Positions 9,935 through 18,874 of a stretch of DNA of 64,000 bases are shown piece by piece. The notes beneath the pieces are model-generated. The model saw only the letters and a list, made by a program, of their open reading frames with translations, ran no database searches and was not told the DNA's origin. The stretch comes from Flammeovirgaceae bacterium. Its GTDB lineage: Bacteria > Bacteroidota > Bacteroidia > Cytophagales > Cyclobacteriaceae. The first letter of the stretch is position 1. Each line of letters begins with the position of its first letter. The stretch lies in assembly GCA_027487845.1 (NCBI GenBank), contig JAIYCV010000039.1, positions 1 to 64,000 of the forward strand. The letters are read 5' to 3'. A program made the position numbers and the translations under genes.

Positions 9935-12553
9935 CTATTCGTATCGCAATGCCTTTACCGGATTTGACCGTGCTGATCTTAACGTGTGATAGCTAATCGT
10001 AAGTAGCCCAATAACTAATGCCAAGGCACCTCCCAAAACAAACAATAGTAGGTTAATATTAATGCGGTAGGCAAAACTCTCTAACCACCGATGCAGGGCA
10101 TAGTAAGTTATTGGGCTCACAATTAAAAATGCTATGACAATAAGCATGGCGAAGTTGCGAGACAAGAGAACGGTAATCTGGCCTTCTGTAGCTCCCAATA
10201 CTTTTCTTACTCCGATCTCCTTTGTCTTTTTCTCTATGGTAATAGCTGCCAAACCAAACAAACCAATGCAAGAGATTAAAATGGATAGCCCTGCCATGAT
10301 TGCAACGACTGCACTCATTTGCTTGTCCGATCGATACACCTCTTCAAAATGCGCATCTAAAAAAGTGTAATCAAACGGGAAGGAAGGCACCAGCTCGTCC
10401 CATACTTTTTTTACTGCAGCTATTCCTTCTCCGGTGCGGCCCTTCTCAATTTTTACGGAGAGTTCTTGGTATCCCCACTCAGGATGTACGACCATTGCCA
10501 ACGTATTCACTTTATAGTGAAGGGAATTGAAGTTAAAATCTTTTACCACTCCTATGATAGTACCAAGCGAGTCATTGTGATACCAATCGTGGCCCGCTTT
10601 GGTACCGATGGTTTCTTTTAACCTGAGCTCTTGCGCAAACGATTCATTGATCACAAACGCGCGACCGTTGTCGGTGAGGTTGTCTTTTGAAAATCCCCGA
10701 CCCTCCTTTACTTCTATGCCATAAACGTTTAGATAATCATAATCCACATTTACATTGGAAGGTGTAATAGATAAAACACCTGTATCCGCCTTTACCTTGA
10801 AACCCCCTTGGTGAAAGTTGTTCCCCAAGCGCTGACCGCTGGCCGTAACACCACGGATCATCGATTGCTTTTGTAATTCTTTTTTGATGGTCTCAAATTT
10901 CTCGTTCGCCTCGTTATTCATATTCACCAGCAACATCTGGTCTTTATCAAAACCAATGTCAGATTCTTTCATAAAGGATAACTGCTGAATTACAATTAGC
11001 GTGCTTACCATCATGGCGATGGCCAATCCAAATTGAACTACTACCAACGTACTTCGCAGCACCGACTTACCCTCAACCCGGTTTCCACCTTTTAATATTC
11101 TGGATAAATCAAACGAGGTCATGTAAAACGATGGGTAAACGCCAGTCAGAATTCCCAACATGAGTGTACCTACTAACACAGCCGTCAATTGCCAACCATT
11201 TTGAAACAAGGGAAGTATGCTAAGTTTTCGCCCAATCAAATCATTGAGAAAAGGGATTAGAAGCGCGTCCAACAGCAAAGCCACCATCAATGCAATGCTC
11301 GCCAGCATAACCGATTCAAAGATAAACTGACCAAATAATTGTAGTTTCTTTGCGCCCACGGATTTGCGTACACCTATTTCCTTCCATCGATGCGAAGCGC
11401 GTGCGGTGGTGAGGTTCATAAAATTCACTGCAGCTATCAATAGGATAAACCCTGCTATCAGATAAAAGATAGTCAGGTATGAACCATTAAATTTTCGATA
11501 GTTAATGTAATCATGTTCAATGTCGTTAGAAGCCAAGTGTACTTCATTAAAAGGCTGTAGAAACAATTTATACGTTGTAGTAATATCGGGGTCATCCATA
11601 TACTTAGATAGAAACGCTGGAAACTTTTCTTCCATGGACTTGATATTCGCAGTAGACTCCAACAGCAGATAAGTAGTCATCCAATTTCCACCCCAGGAAT
11701 TGTTTACATTATTTTCTCCGCTGGTATAGGTCACCATGGATAGCAACGCTTCAAATTGAATATGCGAATTCTCAGGAACATCTTTTAAAATTCCCGTAAC
11801 CTCATAATCACGTCCATCCCATAAAATTGTATTGTTGAGTGCATCACTCGTTGTCTTGAAAAATTTCAAAGCGGTGGACTCCGTAAGTAAGATAGTCAAG
11901 GGTCTATCTAGACATGTATTGATGTCTCCCTGAATCAAAGGAAAGTCAAACACATCAAAAATAGTACTGTCTGCCGCGATTACATTATCGATCAAGTGCT
12001 TGGTATCGTTCTTGGTGATTAATTGTTTTCCGCGCAGCCAAAGGCGCACATAATTTTTCACTTCTGGAAAATCGCGCTTCAAAGCAGGGCCCATACCTGG
12101 CATGGAAAGCGCTACCTTTTGCTCATTGGTGCCGTTAAATTTTTGCACTTCATCCAGGCGATAGATGTTCTTATTCTTGCTGTGGAAAGCATCAAAACTG
12201 CGCTCATCTGAAACAAACGAATAAATGGCCACACAGGCCGCAAGCCCAACAGCCAAACTAAATACGTTGATAAACGAAATCATCTTGTGCTTAGAGATGT
12301 TTCGGGTACTGATTTTGAAATAATTCTCCAGTAGTTGGTTGTTCATGGTTCTTAGTCTTTTTAGTTTTTTGATGGCGAAGGGTCGGAGATAATGGAGAGT
12401 TTGATACCAGAAATTCAATTTTGCTTTAAAGACAGATTTAGTTTTTAAGTCCAAAAGAAATTTCTCTTCCAAGTCGCCACGCACTTCTTCTGATAAGTCA
12501 CCACGAAGGAAACTGTTGAGCAAGCGCGTGGGGAGTTTAGGAGGTGTTGTCAT
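9935..12553 (-). CDS. FtsX/MacB-type orphan permease 4 of the operon
   Basis: 872 residues. The first 60 codons are nearly the same as in the neighbours (PPKLPTRLLNSFLRGDLSEE), but the linker before helix 1 is different (KKLKRLRTMNNQLLENYFKIS), as are the membrane and periplasmic regions. Motifs: HRWKEIGVRKSVGAKKLQ near 393 and KTKEIGVRKVLGATEGQ near 781. The C-terminus NPVKALRYE departs from the NPVNSLKSE of its neighbours. This is therefore the most distant copy of the operon carrying a common 5' end, which fits either recombination at the 5' end or strong selection on the prefix. It directly abuts permease 5. Confidence 0.9.
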   Translation of the reverse strand: MTTPPKLPTRLLNSFLRGDLSEEVRGDLEEKFLLDLKTKSVFKAKLNFWYQTLHYLRPFAIKKLKRLRTMNNQLLENYFKISTRNISKHKMISFINVFSLAVGLAACVAIYSFVSDERSFDAFHSKNKNIYRLDEVQKFNGTNEQKVALSMPGMGPALKRDFPEVKNYVRLWLRGKQLITKNDTKHLIDNVIAADSTIFDVFDFPLIQGDINTCLDRPLTILLTESTALKFFKTTSDALNNTILWDGRDYEVTGILKDVPENSHIQFEALLSMVTYTSGENNVNNSWGGNWMTTYLLLESTANIKSMEEKFPAFLSKYMDDPDITTTYKLFLQPFNEVHLASNDIEHDYINYRKFNGSYLTIFYLIAGFILLIAAVNFMNLTTARASHRWKEIGVRKSVGAKKLQLFGQFIFESVMLASIALMVALLLDALLIPFLNDLIGRKLSILPLFQNGWQLTAVLVGTLMLGILTGVYPSFYMTSFDLSRILKGGNRVEGKSVLRSTLVVVQFGLAIAMMVSTLIVIQQLSFMKESDIGFDKDQMLLVNMNNEANEKFETIKKELQKQSMIRGVTASGQRLGNNFHQGGFKVKADTGVLSITPSNVNVDYDYLNVYGIEVKEGRGFSKDNLTDNGRAFVINESFAQELRLKETIGTKAGHDWYHNDSLGTIIGVVKDFNFNSLHYKVNTLAMVVHPEWGYQELSVKIEKGRTGEGIAAVKKVWDELVPSFPFDYTFLDAHFEEVYRSDKQMSAVVAIMAGLSILISCIGLFGLAAITIEKKTKEIGVRKVLGATEGQITVLLSRNFAMLIVIAFLIVSPITYYALHRWLESFAYRININLLLFVLGGALALVIGLLTISYHTLRSARSNPVKALRYE

Positions 12554-15205
12554 TTATTCGGATTTCAAACTGTTGACGGGATTCATGTTTGCTGTATTAA
12601 AACTATGAACAGCAACTGTTATGAATGCTAATACAATTGCGAGGCCAGCAACCAGTACAAATAACAAATAATTGATTTGTGTTTGATAAGCAAAGTTGCT
12701 CATCCACTTCGAAACAATGTAGTAGGAGGCAGGAATAATGGCTATCGCTGCTATGATCACTAACAACATAACCTCTCTAAAAAGTAAGTAAATAATCTGC
12801 GAAACCGAAGCTCCGTGTACTTTCCGTATGCCAATTTCTTTGGTACGTTGCACTGCGGCAAAAGCACTTAAACCGAGCAAGCCCAACAACGAAATGAAAA
12901 TACACACCCATGACAACATTGCCAGCAATTTCTGTTGCGTTTCATCCGCGCGATATTGCTCATCAAATTTTTGATCGAGAAAGAAATATTCAAAAGGATG
13001 ATTAGGGTCAATCGCTGCCCATTTCTTTTTGATTTCTTCTAATGTGGCGGGCAATCCATCGCTCTTCAATTTCAAATGTAGAAAACCGCCTTCTTTGCTA
13101 GGCTTTACAATCAACAGCGGTTCCACACGATTGTGGAGAGACTGAAAGTTAAAATCCTTCACCATGCCGATCACTCTTCCATCTTTTTCTGCATGGAAGT
13201 ATTTGACCTTCTTTCCAACGGGATCATTTCCCCAGCCCATCAACTTTGCTGCTGCTTCGTTCACTATAAAAGAGTCTTCCAAATCGGCTTTCGATCCTGG
13301 CAAAAAATCGCGGCCTGCTAATAATTTCATATCCAGTGTCTTCAGATAGTCGTCACCCACATTCATCATCGAGAAAGACTGCTGTTTCATTCCTCCCTCT
13401 CCTTCAGCCCACATCACGGGTGCACCCACACCCATGCCAATTACATCATAAGAAGTGGTGACGGATGAAATACTCGGGTATCGAAGAAATTCATTTTTGA
13501 TTGCTCCAATTTGATTTTGAACCAGTGTATCTTGTATGGGAAGAACCAATACATTGTCTTTGGAAAAGCCCAAGTCTTTCAACCGCATAAAAGCAATTTG
13601 ATCTTGCATGAACCATGTACAAACTACCACAAACATGGAGATGCCAAACTGAGTTGTTGTAAGTACCTTTCGTAAAACCAAACTTGACGTTTGATTTTTA
13701 AATGCCCCCTTCAACGCTTTCAATGTGGGAATGCTAGGTAGGTATAGTGCTGGGTAAAGCCCAGAGATAATTCCTATTACAAATGTGACGGCAACAGAGC
13801 CAACCAGCATTGTTGGATTGTCGAAGAAGTTGAGTGACAGGTTTTTGCCAATCAACTCATTGAAAGGTGTAACTATGAGAATCAAATAAACGAGACCAAT
13901 TGCCACCACTAACGATATAAATGATAGAAATACGGACTCCACAAGAAAAGATATCAGCAACGAACCTCGGCTTGATCCCAGTGTTTTTTTCATGGCAATT
14001 TCACTGGCCCTGTTGATGGATTTTGCGGTAGATAAATTCATGTAGTTGATACATGCTAGCAGGATGATAAAAAAACCAACTCCGGCAAAAGCGTAGAGGT
14101 AGCCGATATTTCCATGCGGCTCATCTTCATTTAACTTGGAGTAAAAGTGGATTGATGTAAGCGGCTCGAGAATAGGGGTAAACTTACCACCCACCTGATC
14201 GCCAAACGATTTAAAGTACTTGTTAAAGATTGCCCCAAATTTTTCATGGAACCGTTGCGTATCATATCTTTCAGGAAACAATAAATAGGTATAAACGTCA
14301 GGGTTCCAAAATGCCTCTGACTTTATCTTGCCCTCATCCATTGCCCAACTACGGTCTCTGAAATTGGAGATGAGAATATTGAATTTCAAGTGTGTATTTT
14401 CTGGGACATCGCGGATTACACCCGTCACTTTTCCTTCTTGGCCATCTATCAGCAGAGTTTGATCTAGCGGGCTCGCATCGCCAAAAAATTTTTTGGCTGT
14501 TGACTCGGTAAGCACCAAGTTATTCAGTCCTTTAAAACAAGTGCTTGGATTACCTGCTATAAATTCATGTGTGAATACATAAAAATAAGTAGAATCTGCT
14601 CGAACGATATTTTCTTCATGAAAAGATTTTTCGACTCCTTCTTTGGGTTGGTACTTGACGAGCGTACGCCCCCAACTATTAGCCCGCACCGCTTGTTCAA
14701 TTTCTGGAAACTCATCTTTCAAAATGGGCGCCAACTCACGGGCTGACCTTGCCACTTGAGCATCTAGGCCAGTAGCTTGCAGATGTCCGCCTAGTCTGTA
14801 AATCCTTGCATGATTCGTATAGTGCTTGTCATAATTCAAATCATTTTGCAGAATAAGCAAAAGAAAAATGCTGACCGTGATACCCAATGCCAGACCAAGA
14901 ATGTTGAGTACTGAAAAAGACTTGTCTTTCAAGAAGACTCGAATTGAAAATTTTAAATTGTTGAGAAACATATCGAGCTGGTTTATGTGTGATGTTTTTG
15001 ATTTACGAATGGCAAATGGACGGACGTAGTTAATGACTTGATACCAATAAATCAGTTTTGCTTTGAAGACTGATTTAGTTTTTAAGTCCAAAAGAAATTT
15101 TTCTTCCAAGTCGCCACGTACTTCTTCCGCCAGATCGCTGCGGAGGAAGCTGGCGAGCAAGCGCGTGGCGAGTTTGGGGGGAGGTATGGTTTTAGTTGAT
15201 TTCAA
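12554..15205 (-). CDS. FtsX/MacB-type orphan permease 5, first permease of the operon
   Basis: 883 residues read from a TTG at 15205..15203. No ATG occurs upstream in this frame close to the prefix, and the peptide begins MKSTKTIPPPKLATRLL. All other permeases here start with ATG, so the start region may have been altered when the GxxExxY gene arrived just upstream (53-base gap). The first helix is near 101-120. The first FtsX motif is degenerate (RASEIAMKKTLGSSRGS near 403), while the second is normal (RTKEIGIRKVHGASVSQ near 793). It ends NPVNSLKSE. Confidence 0.85.
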   Translation of the reverse strand: MKSTKTIPPPKLATRLLASFLRSDLAEEVRGDLEEKFLLDLKTKSVFKAKLIYWYQVINYVRPFAIRKSKTSHINQLDMFLNNLKFSIRVFLKDKSFSVLNILGLALGITVSIFLLLILQNDLNYDKHYTNHARIYRLGGHLQATGLDAQVARSARELAPILKDEFPEIEQAVRANSWGRTLVKYQPKEGVEKSFHEENIVRADSTYFYVFTHEFIAGNPSTCFKGLNNLVLTESTAKKFFGDASPLDQTLLIDGQEGKVTGVIRDVPENTHLKFNILISNFRDRSWAMDEGKIKSEAFWNPDVYTYLLFPERYDTQRFHEKFGAIFNKYFKSFGDQVGGKFTPILEPLTSIHFYSKLNEDEPHGNIGYLYAFAGVGFFIILLACINYMNLSTAKSINRASEIAMKKTLGSSRGSLLISFLVESVFLSFISLVVAIGLVYLILIVTPFNELIGKNLSLNFFDNPTMLVGSVAVTFVIGIISGLYPALYLPSIPTLKALKGAFKNQTSSLVLRKVLTTTQFGISMFVVVCTWFMQDQIAFMRLKDLGFSKDNVLVLPIQDTLVQNQIGAIKNEFLRYPSISSVTTSYDVIGMGVGAPVMWAEGEGGMKQQSFSMMNVGDDYLKTLDMKLLAGRDFLPGSKADLEDSFIVNEAAAKLMGWGNDPVGKKVKYFHAEKDGRVIGMVKDFNFQSLHNRVEPLLIVKPSKEGGFLHLKLKSDGLPATLEEIKKKWAAIDPNHPFEYFFLDQKFDEQYRADETQQKLLAMLSWVCIFISLLGLLGLSAFAAVQRTKEIGIRKVHGASVSQIIYLLFREVMLLVIIAAIAIIPASYYIVSKWMSNFAYQTQINYLLFVLVAGLAIVLAFITVAVHSFNTANMNPVNSLKSE

Positions 15206-15214
15206 ATTGTCAGA

Positions 15215-15268
15215 ATCAGGATTTATAAGATTTTAAGATTAACTGGATTGTGATGTAATCATCCTGAT
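15215..15268. repeat. Inverted repeat ATCAGGAT/ATCCTGAT beside the GxxExxY gene
   Basis: ATCAGGAT at 15215..15222 is the exact reverse complement of ATCCTGAT at 15261..15268. The AT-rich stretch between them contains several AAGATT-like words. The right arm overlaps the end of the GxxExxY coding sequence. From memory, GxxExxY genes of Bacteroidota often carry similar AATCAGGAT/ATCCTGAT text next to them; this should be checked by search. It may mark one end of a small mobile unit. Confidence 0.45.
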
Positions 15269-15651
15269 CTTGGATTTTGTTTTCGGAATAATCGTTTTAC
15301 CTCCAAACTTGTTGATCCAAAATTGATCAATAGGCCTTTGTCAATTTTATACGCTTGCAAATAATTCAACCCTTGGGCAAGGTGAACATCTTCTAATTTG
15401 ATAACAGCTTTTAACTCCACCAATACCTTATTTTCCACTATGAAATCAGCGCGTCTTGTTCCTACCTCAACATCTTCATAGTAAATAGGCATCTCTAGTT
15501 CTCGGGCAAACAAAAGCTTTTGTTTCTCCAGCTCTATTGCCAAGCATCTTTGGTAAATGACTTCTTGAAATCCATTACCAAGTGCACTGTGAACTTTCAT
15601 AGCACATCCAATGATCTTATAGGTAAGTTCATCTTTTGTAATGTCGTCCAT
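15259..15651 (-). CDS. GxxExxY family protein (PD-(D/E)XK-like)
   Basis: 130 residues. The N-terminal half has the family hallmark GFQEVIY within HSALGNGFQEVIYQRCL. The second half has RRADFIVENKVLVELKAV, matching the D...ExK core of PD-(D/E)XK nucleases. It ends in a strand-rich segment with GLLINFGS. The biochemical role of GxxExxY proteins is not established; a nuclease-like fold is inferred. It sits between PadR (22 bases upstream) and the first permease (53 bases downstream) of a single-direction operon, and no such gene is present in the other two PadR-permease modules. Insertion into the operon is the simplest reading. Confidence 0.85.
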   Translation of the reverse strand: MDDITKDELTYKIIGCAMKVHSALGNGFQEVIYQRCLAIELEKQKLLFARELEMPIYYEDVEVGTRRADFIVENKVLVELKAVIKLEDVHLAQGLNYLQAYKIDKGLLINFGSTSLEVKRLFRKQNPRSG

Positions 15652-15673
15652 GGTTTTGTTTTAAATTTTTAAG

Positions 15674-16027
15674 CTATCCGGTAAATCCAATAATCCCATC
15701 CATCCTGATCGCGAAGCCCGGAAACTGATTCCACAACGCTTGCTTAAAATCGCGCGCAGCGGTGAGGGTCTTCTTCCCATAAGCGGTTATGGTATAAATC
15801 CGCTTTCGCCTCCCGCCACGTTCAGCTGTCGATTTTCCCATCTCTGATTTTAGAAAACCTTTTTCTTCCAGCCGGGTCAGTGTTGAATGCACTGCACCAA
15901 TGGACACCGAGCGGCCAGTTTGTGATTCAAACTCTTCAGCGATTCTAAAAGCGTATGCTTCTTCGCCCAGTATTCCCGTAAGGAGTAAAATAACTTCTTC
16001 AAATTCTCCAAGCTTTGTTTCTATCAT
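15674..16027 (-). CDS. PadR-family transcriptional regulator (module 2)
   Basis: 117 residues with LGEFEEVILLLTGILG at the N-terminus, the helix-turn-helix region VHSTLTRLEEKGFLKSE near residues 46-62, and a basic wing with ERGGRRKRIYTIT. It is the first gene of the minus-strand operon leading through GxxExxY to the five permeases, so it probably represses its own operon. The upstream region contains a perfect 14-bp inverted repeat (16036..16084), the natural candidate operator. The C-terminus extends slightly past the usual LWNQFPG segment and ends GIIGFTG. Confidence 0.9.
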   Translation of the reverse strand: MIETKLGEFEEVILLLTGILGEEAYAFRIAEEFESQTGRSVSIGAVHSTLTRLEEKGFLKSEMGKSTAERGGRRKRIYTITAYGKKTLTAARDFKQALWNQFPGFAIRMDGIIGFTG

Positions 16028-16035
16028 ATCATACT

Positions 16036-16084
16036 AAATTGTAGAACAATTATACGGAAGAAATTTTTATTTGTTCTACAATTT
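16036..16084. promoter_or_regulatory. Candidate PadR operator: perfect 14-bp inverted repeat
   Basis: AAATTGTAGAACAA at 16036..16049 and its exact reverse complement TTGTTCTACAATTT at 16071..16084 are separated by 21 bases. They lie directly upstream of the module 2 PadR start (16027) and 106 bases before the adenosyltransferase ATG (16190). A centre-to-centre distance of 35 bp would put the arms on roughly the same DNA face. PadR proteins are known to bind palindromes in their own promoters. Whether this site also affects the divergent gene cannot be told. Confidence 0.6.
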
Positions 16085-16189
16085 AAAATCAAATCAAAAG
16101 AAATCTGAAAATAAATAACCTTTAACCTGTAATTTTGGGGTTTAAAATCGAATTTACGTCCTACTACTTTATACTTGCATCTAATAAAA

Positions 16190-16738
16190 ATGAAGATTTA
16201 CACAAAAACGGGAGATGAAGGTTACACGGCATTGTTTGGGGGAACACGAGTCTCTAAGGCTGACCTGCGAATTAATACCTATGGAACGATAGACGAACTC
16301 AATTCTTACCTGGGGCTTTTGCGAGATCAAGAGGTAAACAAAAATAAGTTGGAAGAGCTAGTCGAAATTCAAGACCGACTTTTTACAATTGGCTCGATAT
16401 TGGCCACTGAGCCTGGCAACACGAAAGTGAAAATCCCATCGCTGCAAGAAAGTGATGTTGTGTTTTTAGAAAACAAAATGGATGCGATGGATGAACTGCT
16501 TGAACCCATGCGTTTTTTTGTTTTACCAGGTGGTCATGCGTCCATATCATTTGGCCATGTTGCACGAACCGTTTGCCGCAGGGCAGAACGGCTGGTGATT
16601 GAATTAGATGCCCACGAAAAAGTAGACGCACTGGTATTGAAATACCTCAATCGCCTTTCCGATTATCTATTTGTACTGTGCCGAATGATGACGAAGGAAT
16701 TGAACGTCACGGAGACTCCTTGGAGGCCTCGGATGTGA
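16190..16738 (+). CDS. Cob(I)alamin adenosyltransferase, PduO type
   Basis: Transfers the adenosyl group of ATP to the cobalt of cob(I)alamin or corrinoid precursors, giving adenosylcobalamin. The ATG at 16190 gives 182 residues, normal for the PduO-type family; an upstream in-frame TTG at 16175 is less likely. Visible motifs are KIYTKTGDEGYTALFGG with the glycine-rich ATP site at residues 2-18, RVSKADLRINTYGTIDEL, MRFFVLPGG in the middle and RTVCRRAERLV near residue 130, all of which bind ATP or the corrinoid in the family. It stands alone between divergent PadR and a secreted protein gene, without other cobalamin genes nearby. Confidence 0.92.
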   Translation: MKIYTKTGDEGYTALFGGTRVSKADLRINTYGTIDELNSYLGLLRDQEVNKNKLEELVEIQDRLFTIGSILATEPGNTKVKIPSLQESDVVFLENKMDAMDELLEPMRFFVLPGGHASISFGHVARTVCRRAERLVIELDAHEKVDALVLKYLNRLSDYLFVLCRMMTKELNVTETPWRPRM

Positions 16739-16813
16739 TTATCCAGCGGCTTGGTATGGTTTATGTGGCGTTGAAATCTATTCTTTTGCGTAATGATTTA
16801 ATACTCAAAATTT

Positions 16814-18682
16814 ATGAGAGCATCTATTGTAGTGTATGTATTTCTAGCTTCGCTTTGTAACATTTCTAGCGCACAAGTGCCCGATTGGGTAACCAGCAAG
16901 CCAAATGATATTGCGTACTACATTGGGGTTGGTTCAGCCAGTAAAAAGCTTAACGATTATACCGGCATCGCAAAAAAGAGTGCTTTACAAGATTTAGTAA
17001 GTGAAATCAAAATCAATATAAGCAGCACTTCTATTTTAAGTCAGATCGATAAAAACTATCAATTCAAGGAGGAGTATGAATCCAAGATAAAGACAATGGC
17101 TGCTGCCGAAATCCAGGATTTTGAACGTGTTGCCGCTTATGAAGATGCAACCAACTACTGGGTTTATTATCGACTTTCAAAAGCTGCCTTTAGCGCCCAA
17201 AAGCAAAAGACATTGGGCGATGTTAAAAGCATGGCGTTGCAGTTTTTTGAAAAAGCTGTAAAGGCTGAGCAAGACCAATCGATTGCCACGGCTATTGATT
17301 TTTACTTTCGCACTTTGCTTACGCTCAAAGATTATTGGGGAGACAACATTGAAGTCAACTATCAAGGTAAGCCATTTTTTCTAGCTATTGAAAGCTATGC
17401 GCGGTTGCAGCAGTTACTAGATCTTATCAACATTAAAGCTGCGGCTAATTTTGTTCGGTTGTCTAGTCCAGCCAATGGGCGAGTTACTTTTACAATAAAC
17501 AACCGCACTCAACCACTCGTCAAGATTCCCGTCTTATTGCAGTCATCGCCAGCCCGGATAAATCCAACTGGATATACGAGTGACGAAAAGGGCGAAGTTA
17601 CCGCTTTGTTTTCGCCCGATGTATGGACGAGTGCTTCACGTGAAGCTGAAGTGATCTTGGATTTAAAAAGCTTTTCTAAAGGCAATTCAGAAGATCGGTT
17701 CTACAACTACTTAATTCGTAGCTTGAGAGTACCTTCTACAAAAATAGGAGTGGAAGCAACGTCAGCCAACCGTATTCAAGCAACGGGTGATTTCTTTCCT
17801 TTTTATTCGGGTTTAGTGATGGCAGACTTCTCATCACCCGAAAAATACACGAATAAAAATTTGAGGCTGGTGCCCATTCGAATGAAAGACAATTTTAAAG
17901 AGGCCGTTGGCAGTATGGGCTATTACTTGTCGCTGCACCAAGCCATGTTAACGGATAAAATTGCCATCAGCGAATCGGGCACTGGCGGTTCTGTAAATAC
18001 GTTGATTGGCAGAAATCTCAGTACCGACACACTTTTTGTTATGTCGGGTGAAATTGTGCAGGGTGGCAAGCAAGATCGAGTGGTGGCGCGCGATATGCTT
18101 ATTCCGCCAGGGGAAGGCAGGGTGAAGATACCCGTATTCTGTGTGGAGAAGGGGAGATGGAAGCTGAAAGGAGAAAGTAATGATGAAAAATTTTCAGAGT
18201 ATTACGGAATGGCCAACGAACATCTACGCGATATCATCGATCACAGAAAAGGCCAACAGGCAGTATGGGAGGAAGTAGCGAAAAGTAATAAGCGCGATGG
18301 AGTCAGTAGTAGTAGCGATGCCTACACAGATCATGCAAATAATCGGGCTTTTCGCAACGTAGAACAAGACTATCTTAATTTTTTTCAGCGTTTGTTTGAA
18401 GATGACAAAAGTGTAATAGGTGTAATGTCGGTAACAGCAAATAGAGTGGAAGGTGTTGATTTGTTTATTAACAATCAGTTGTTTCTCCAAGAATATACAA
18501 AGCTAGTTTATTCATGTATTGACGAAGCTGTTACTTATGGAGCTCCTGTTACCGCATCGCAACGTATTATGGAGGACTATGTCAATAAGCTGCTGGATAT
18601 TTCAACACAGGCAAATTTCATTGATCAACAAGGTCAGGCTTTTCGAAAAGGCCAACAAGTAATCCACATTTCTACTTATTGA
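16814..18682 (+). CDS. Secreted LPP20-like plus ARPP-1-like (DUF6569) protein
   Basis: 622 residues with a signal peptide (about residues 1-20, ending NISSAQ). After cleavage, VPDWVTSKPNDIAYYIGVG and a helical stretch with KKSALQDLVSEIKI look like the LPP20 lipoprotein domain. The middle, roughly 200-310, appears beta-rich. The C-terminal 300 residues contain NTLIGRNLSTDTLFVMSGE, GGKQDRVVARDMLIPPG, VKIPVFCVEKGRWK and GQQAVWEEVA. These fit the ARPP-1 domain as I recall it, a family usually found as a stand-alone or enzyme-associated domain of unknown function. No catalytic residues can be named. The start ATG is preceded by 75 bases after the adenosyltransferase stop. Confidence 0.65.
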   Translation: MRASIVVYVFLASLCNISSAQVPDWVTSKPNDIAYYIGVGSASKKLNDYTGIAKKSALQDLVSEIKINISSTSILSQIDKNYQFKEEYESKIKTMAAAEIQDFERVAAYEDATNYWVYYRLSKAAFSAQKQKTLGDVKSMALQFFEKAVKAEQDQSIATAIDFYFRTLLTLKDYWGDNIEVNYQGKPFFLAIESYARLQQLLDLINIKAAANFVRLSSPANGRVTFTINNRTQPLVKIPVLLQSSPARINPTGYTSDEKGEVTALFSPDVWTSASREAEVILDLKSFSKGNSEDRFYNYLIRSLRVPSTKIGVEATSANRIQATGDFFPFYSGLVMADFSSPEKYTNKNLRLVPIRMKDNFKEAVGSMGYYLSLHQAMLTDKIAISESGTGGSVNTLIGRNLSTDTLFVMSGEIVQGGKQDRVVARDMLIPPGEGRVKIPVFCVEKGRWKLKGESNDEKFSEYYGMANEHLRDIIDHRKGQQAVWEEVAKSNKRDGVSSSSDAYTDHANNRAFRNVEQDYLNFFQRLFEDDKSVIGVMSVTANRVEGVDLFINNQLFLQEYTKLVYSCIDEAVTYGAPVTASQRIMEDYVNKLLDISTQANFIDQQGQAFRKGQQVIHISTY

Positions 18683-18799
18683 TTTTCAACACAGGGAGGC
18701 TTCAAAATTAGAGTTGTGACAATTTGTTACATCTGAAAATGCTAACTTCATAACTATTATACATACATTTACGTAATTAATCAACAGATTTAAGTGAGA

Positions 18800-18852
18800 A
18801 GACATAAGACTTAGATTATCGAAGACCAATTCGTCTTTAATCTTGCGTCTTT
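18800..18852. repeat. 7-bp-periodic palindromic array B
   Basis: The heptamers AGACATA, AGACTTA, GATTATC and GAAGACC are followed, after AATT, by the complementary CGTCTTT, AATCTTG and CGTCTTT. Its first two units equal units seen in array A (141..218). It lies 22 bases before the start codon of the module 3 PadR gene, so both palindromic members of this family are next to PadR genes, one at the 3' end and one at the 5' end. It could form a hairpin in the PadR leader RNA. It lacks a following T-run, so it is not a simple terminator. Confidence 0.65.
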
Positions 18853-18874
18853 CTATTAGCTTAAAAAAATATAT

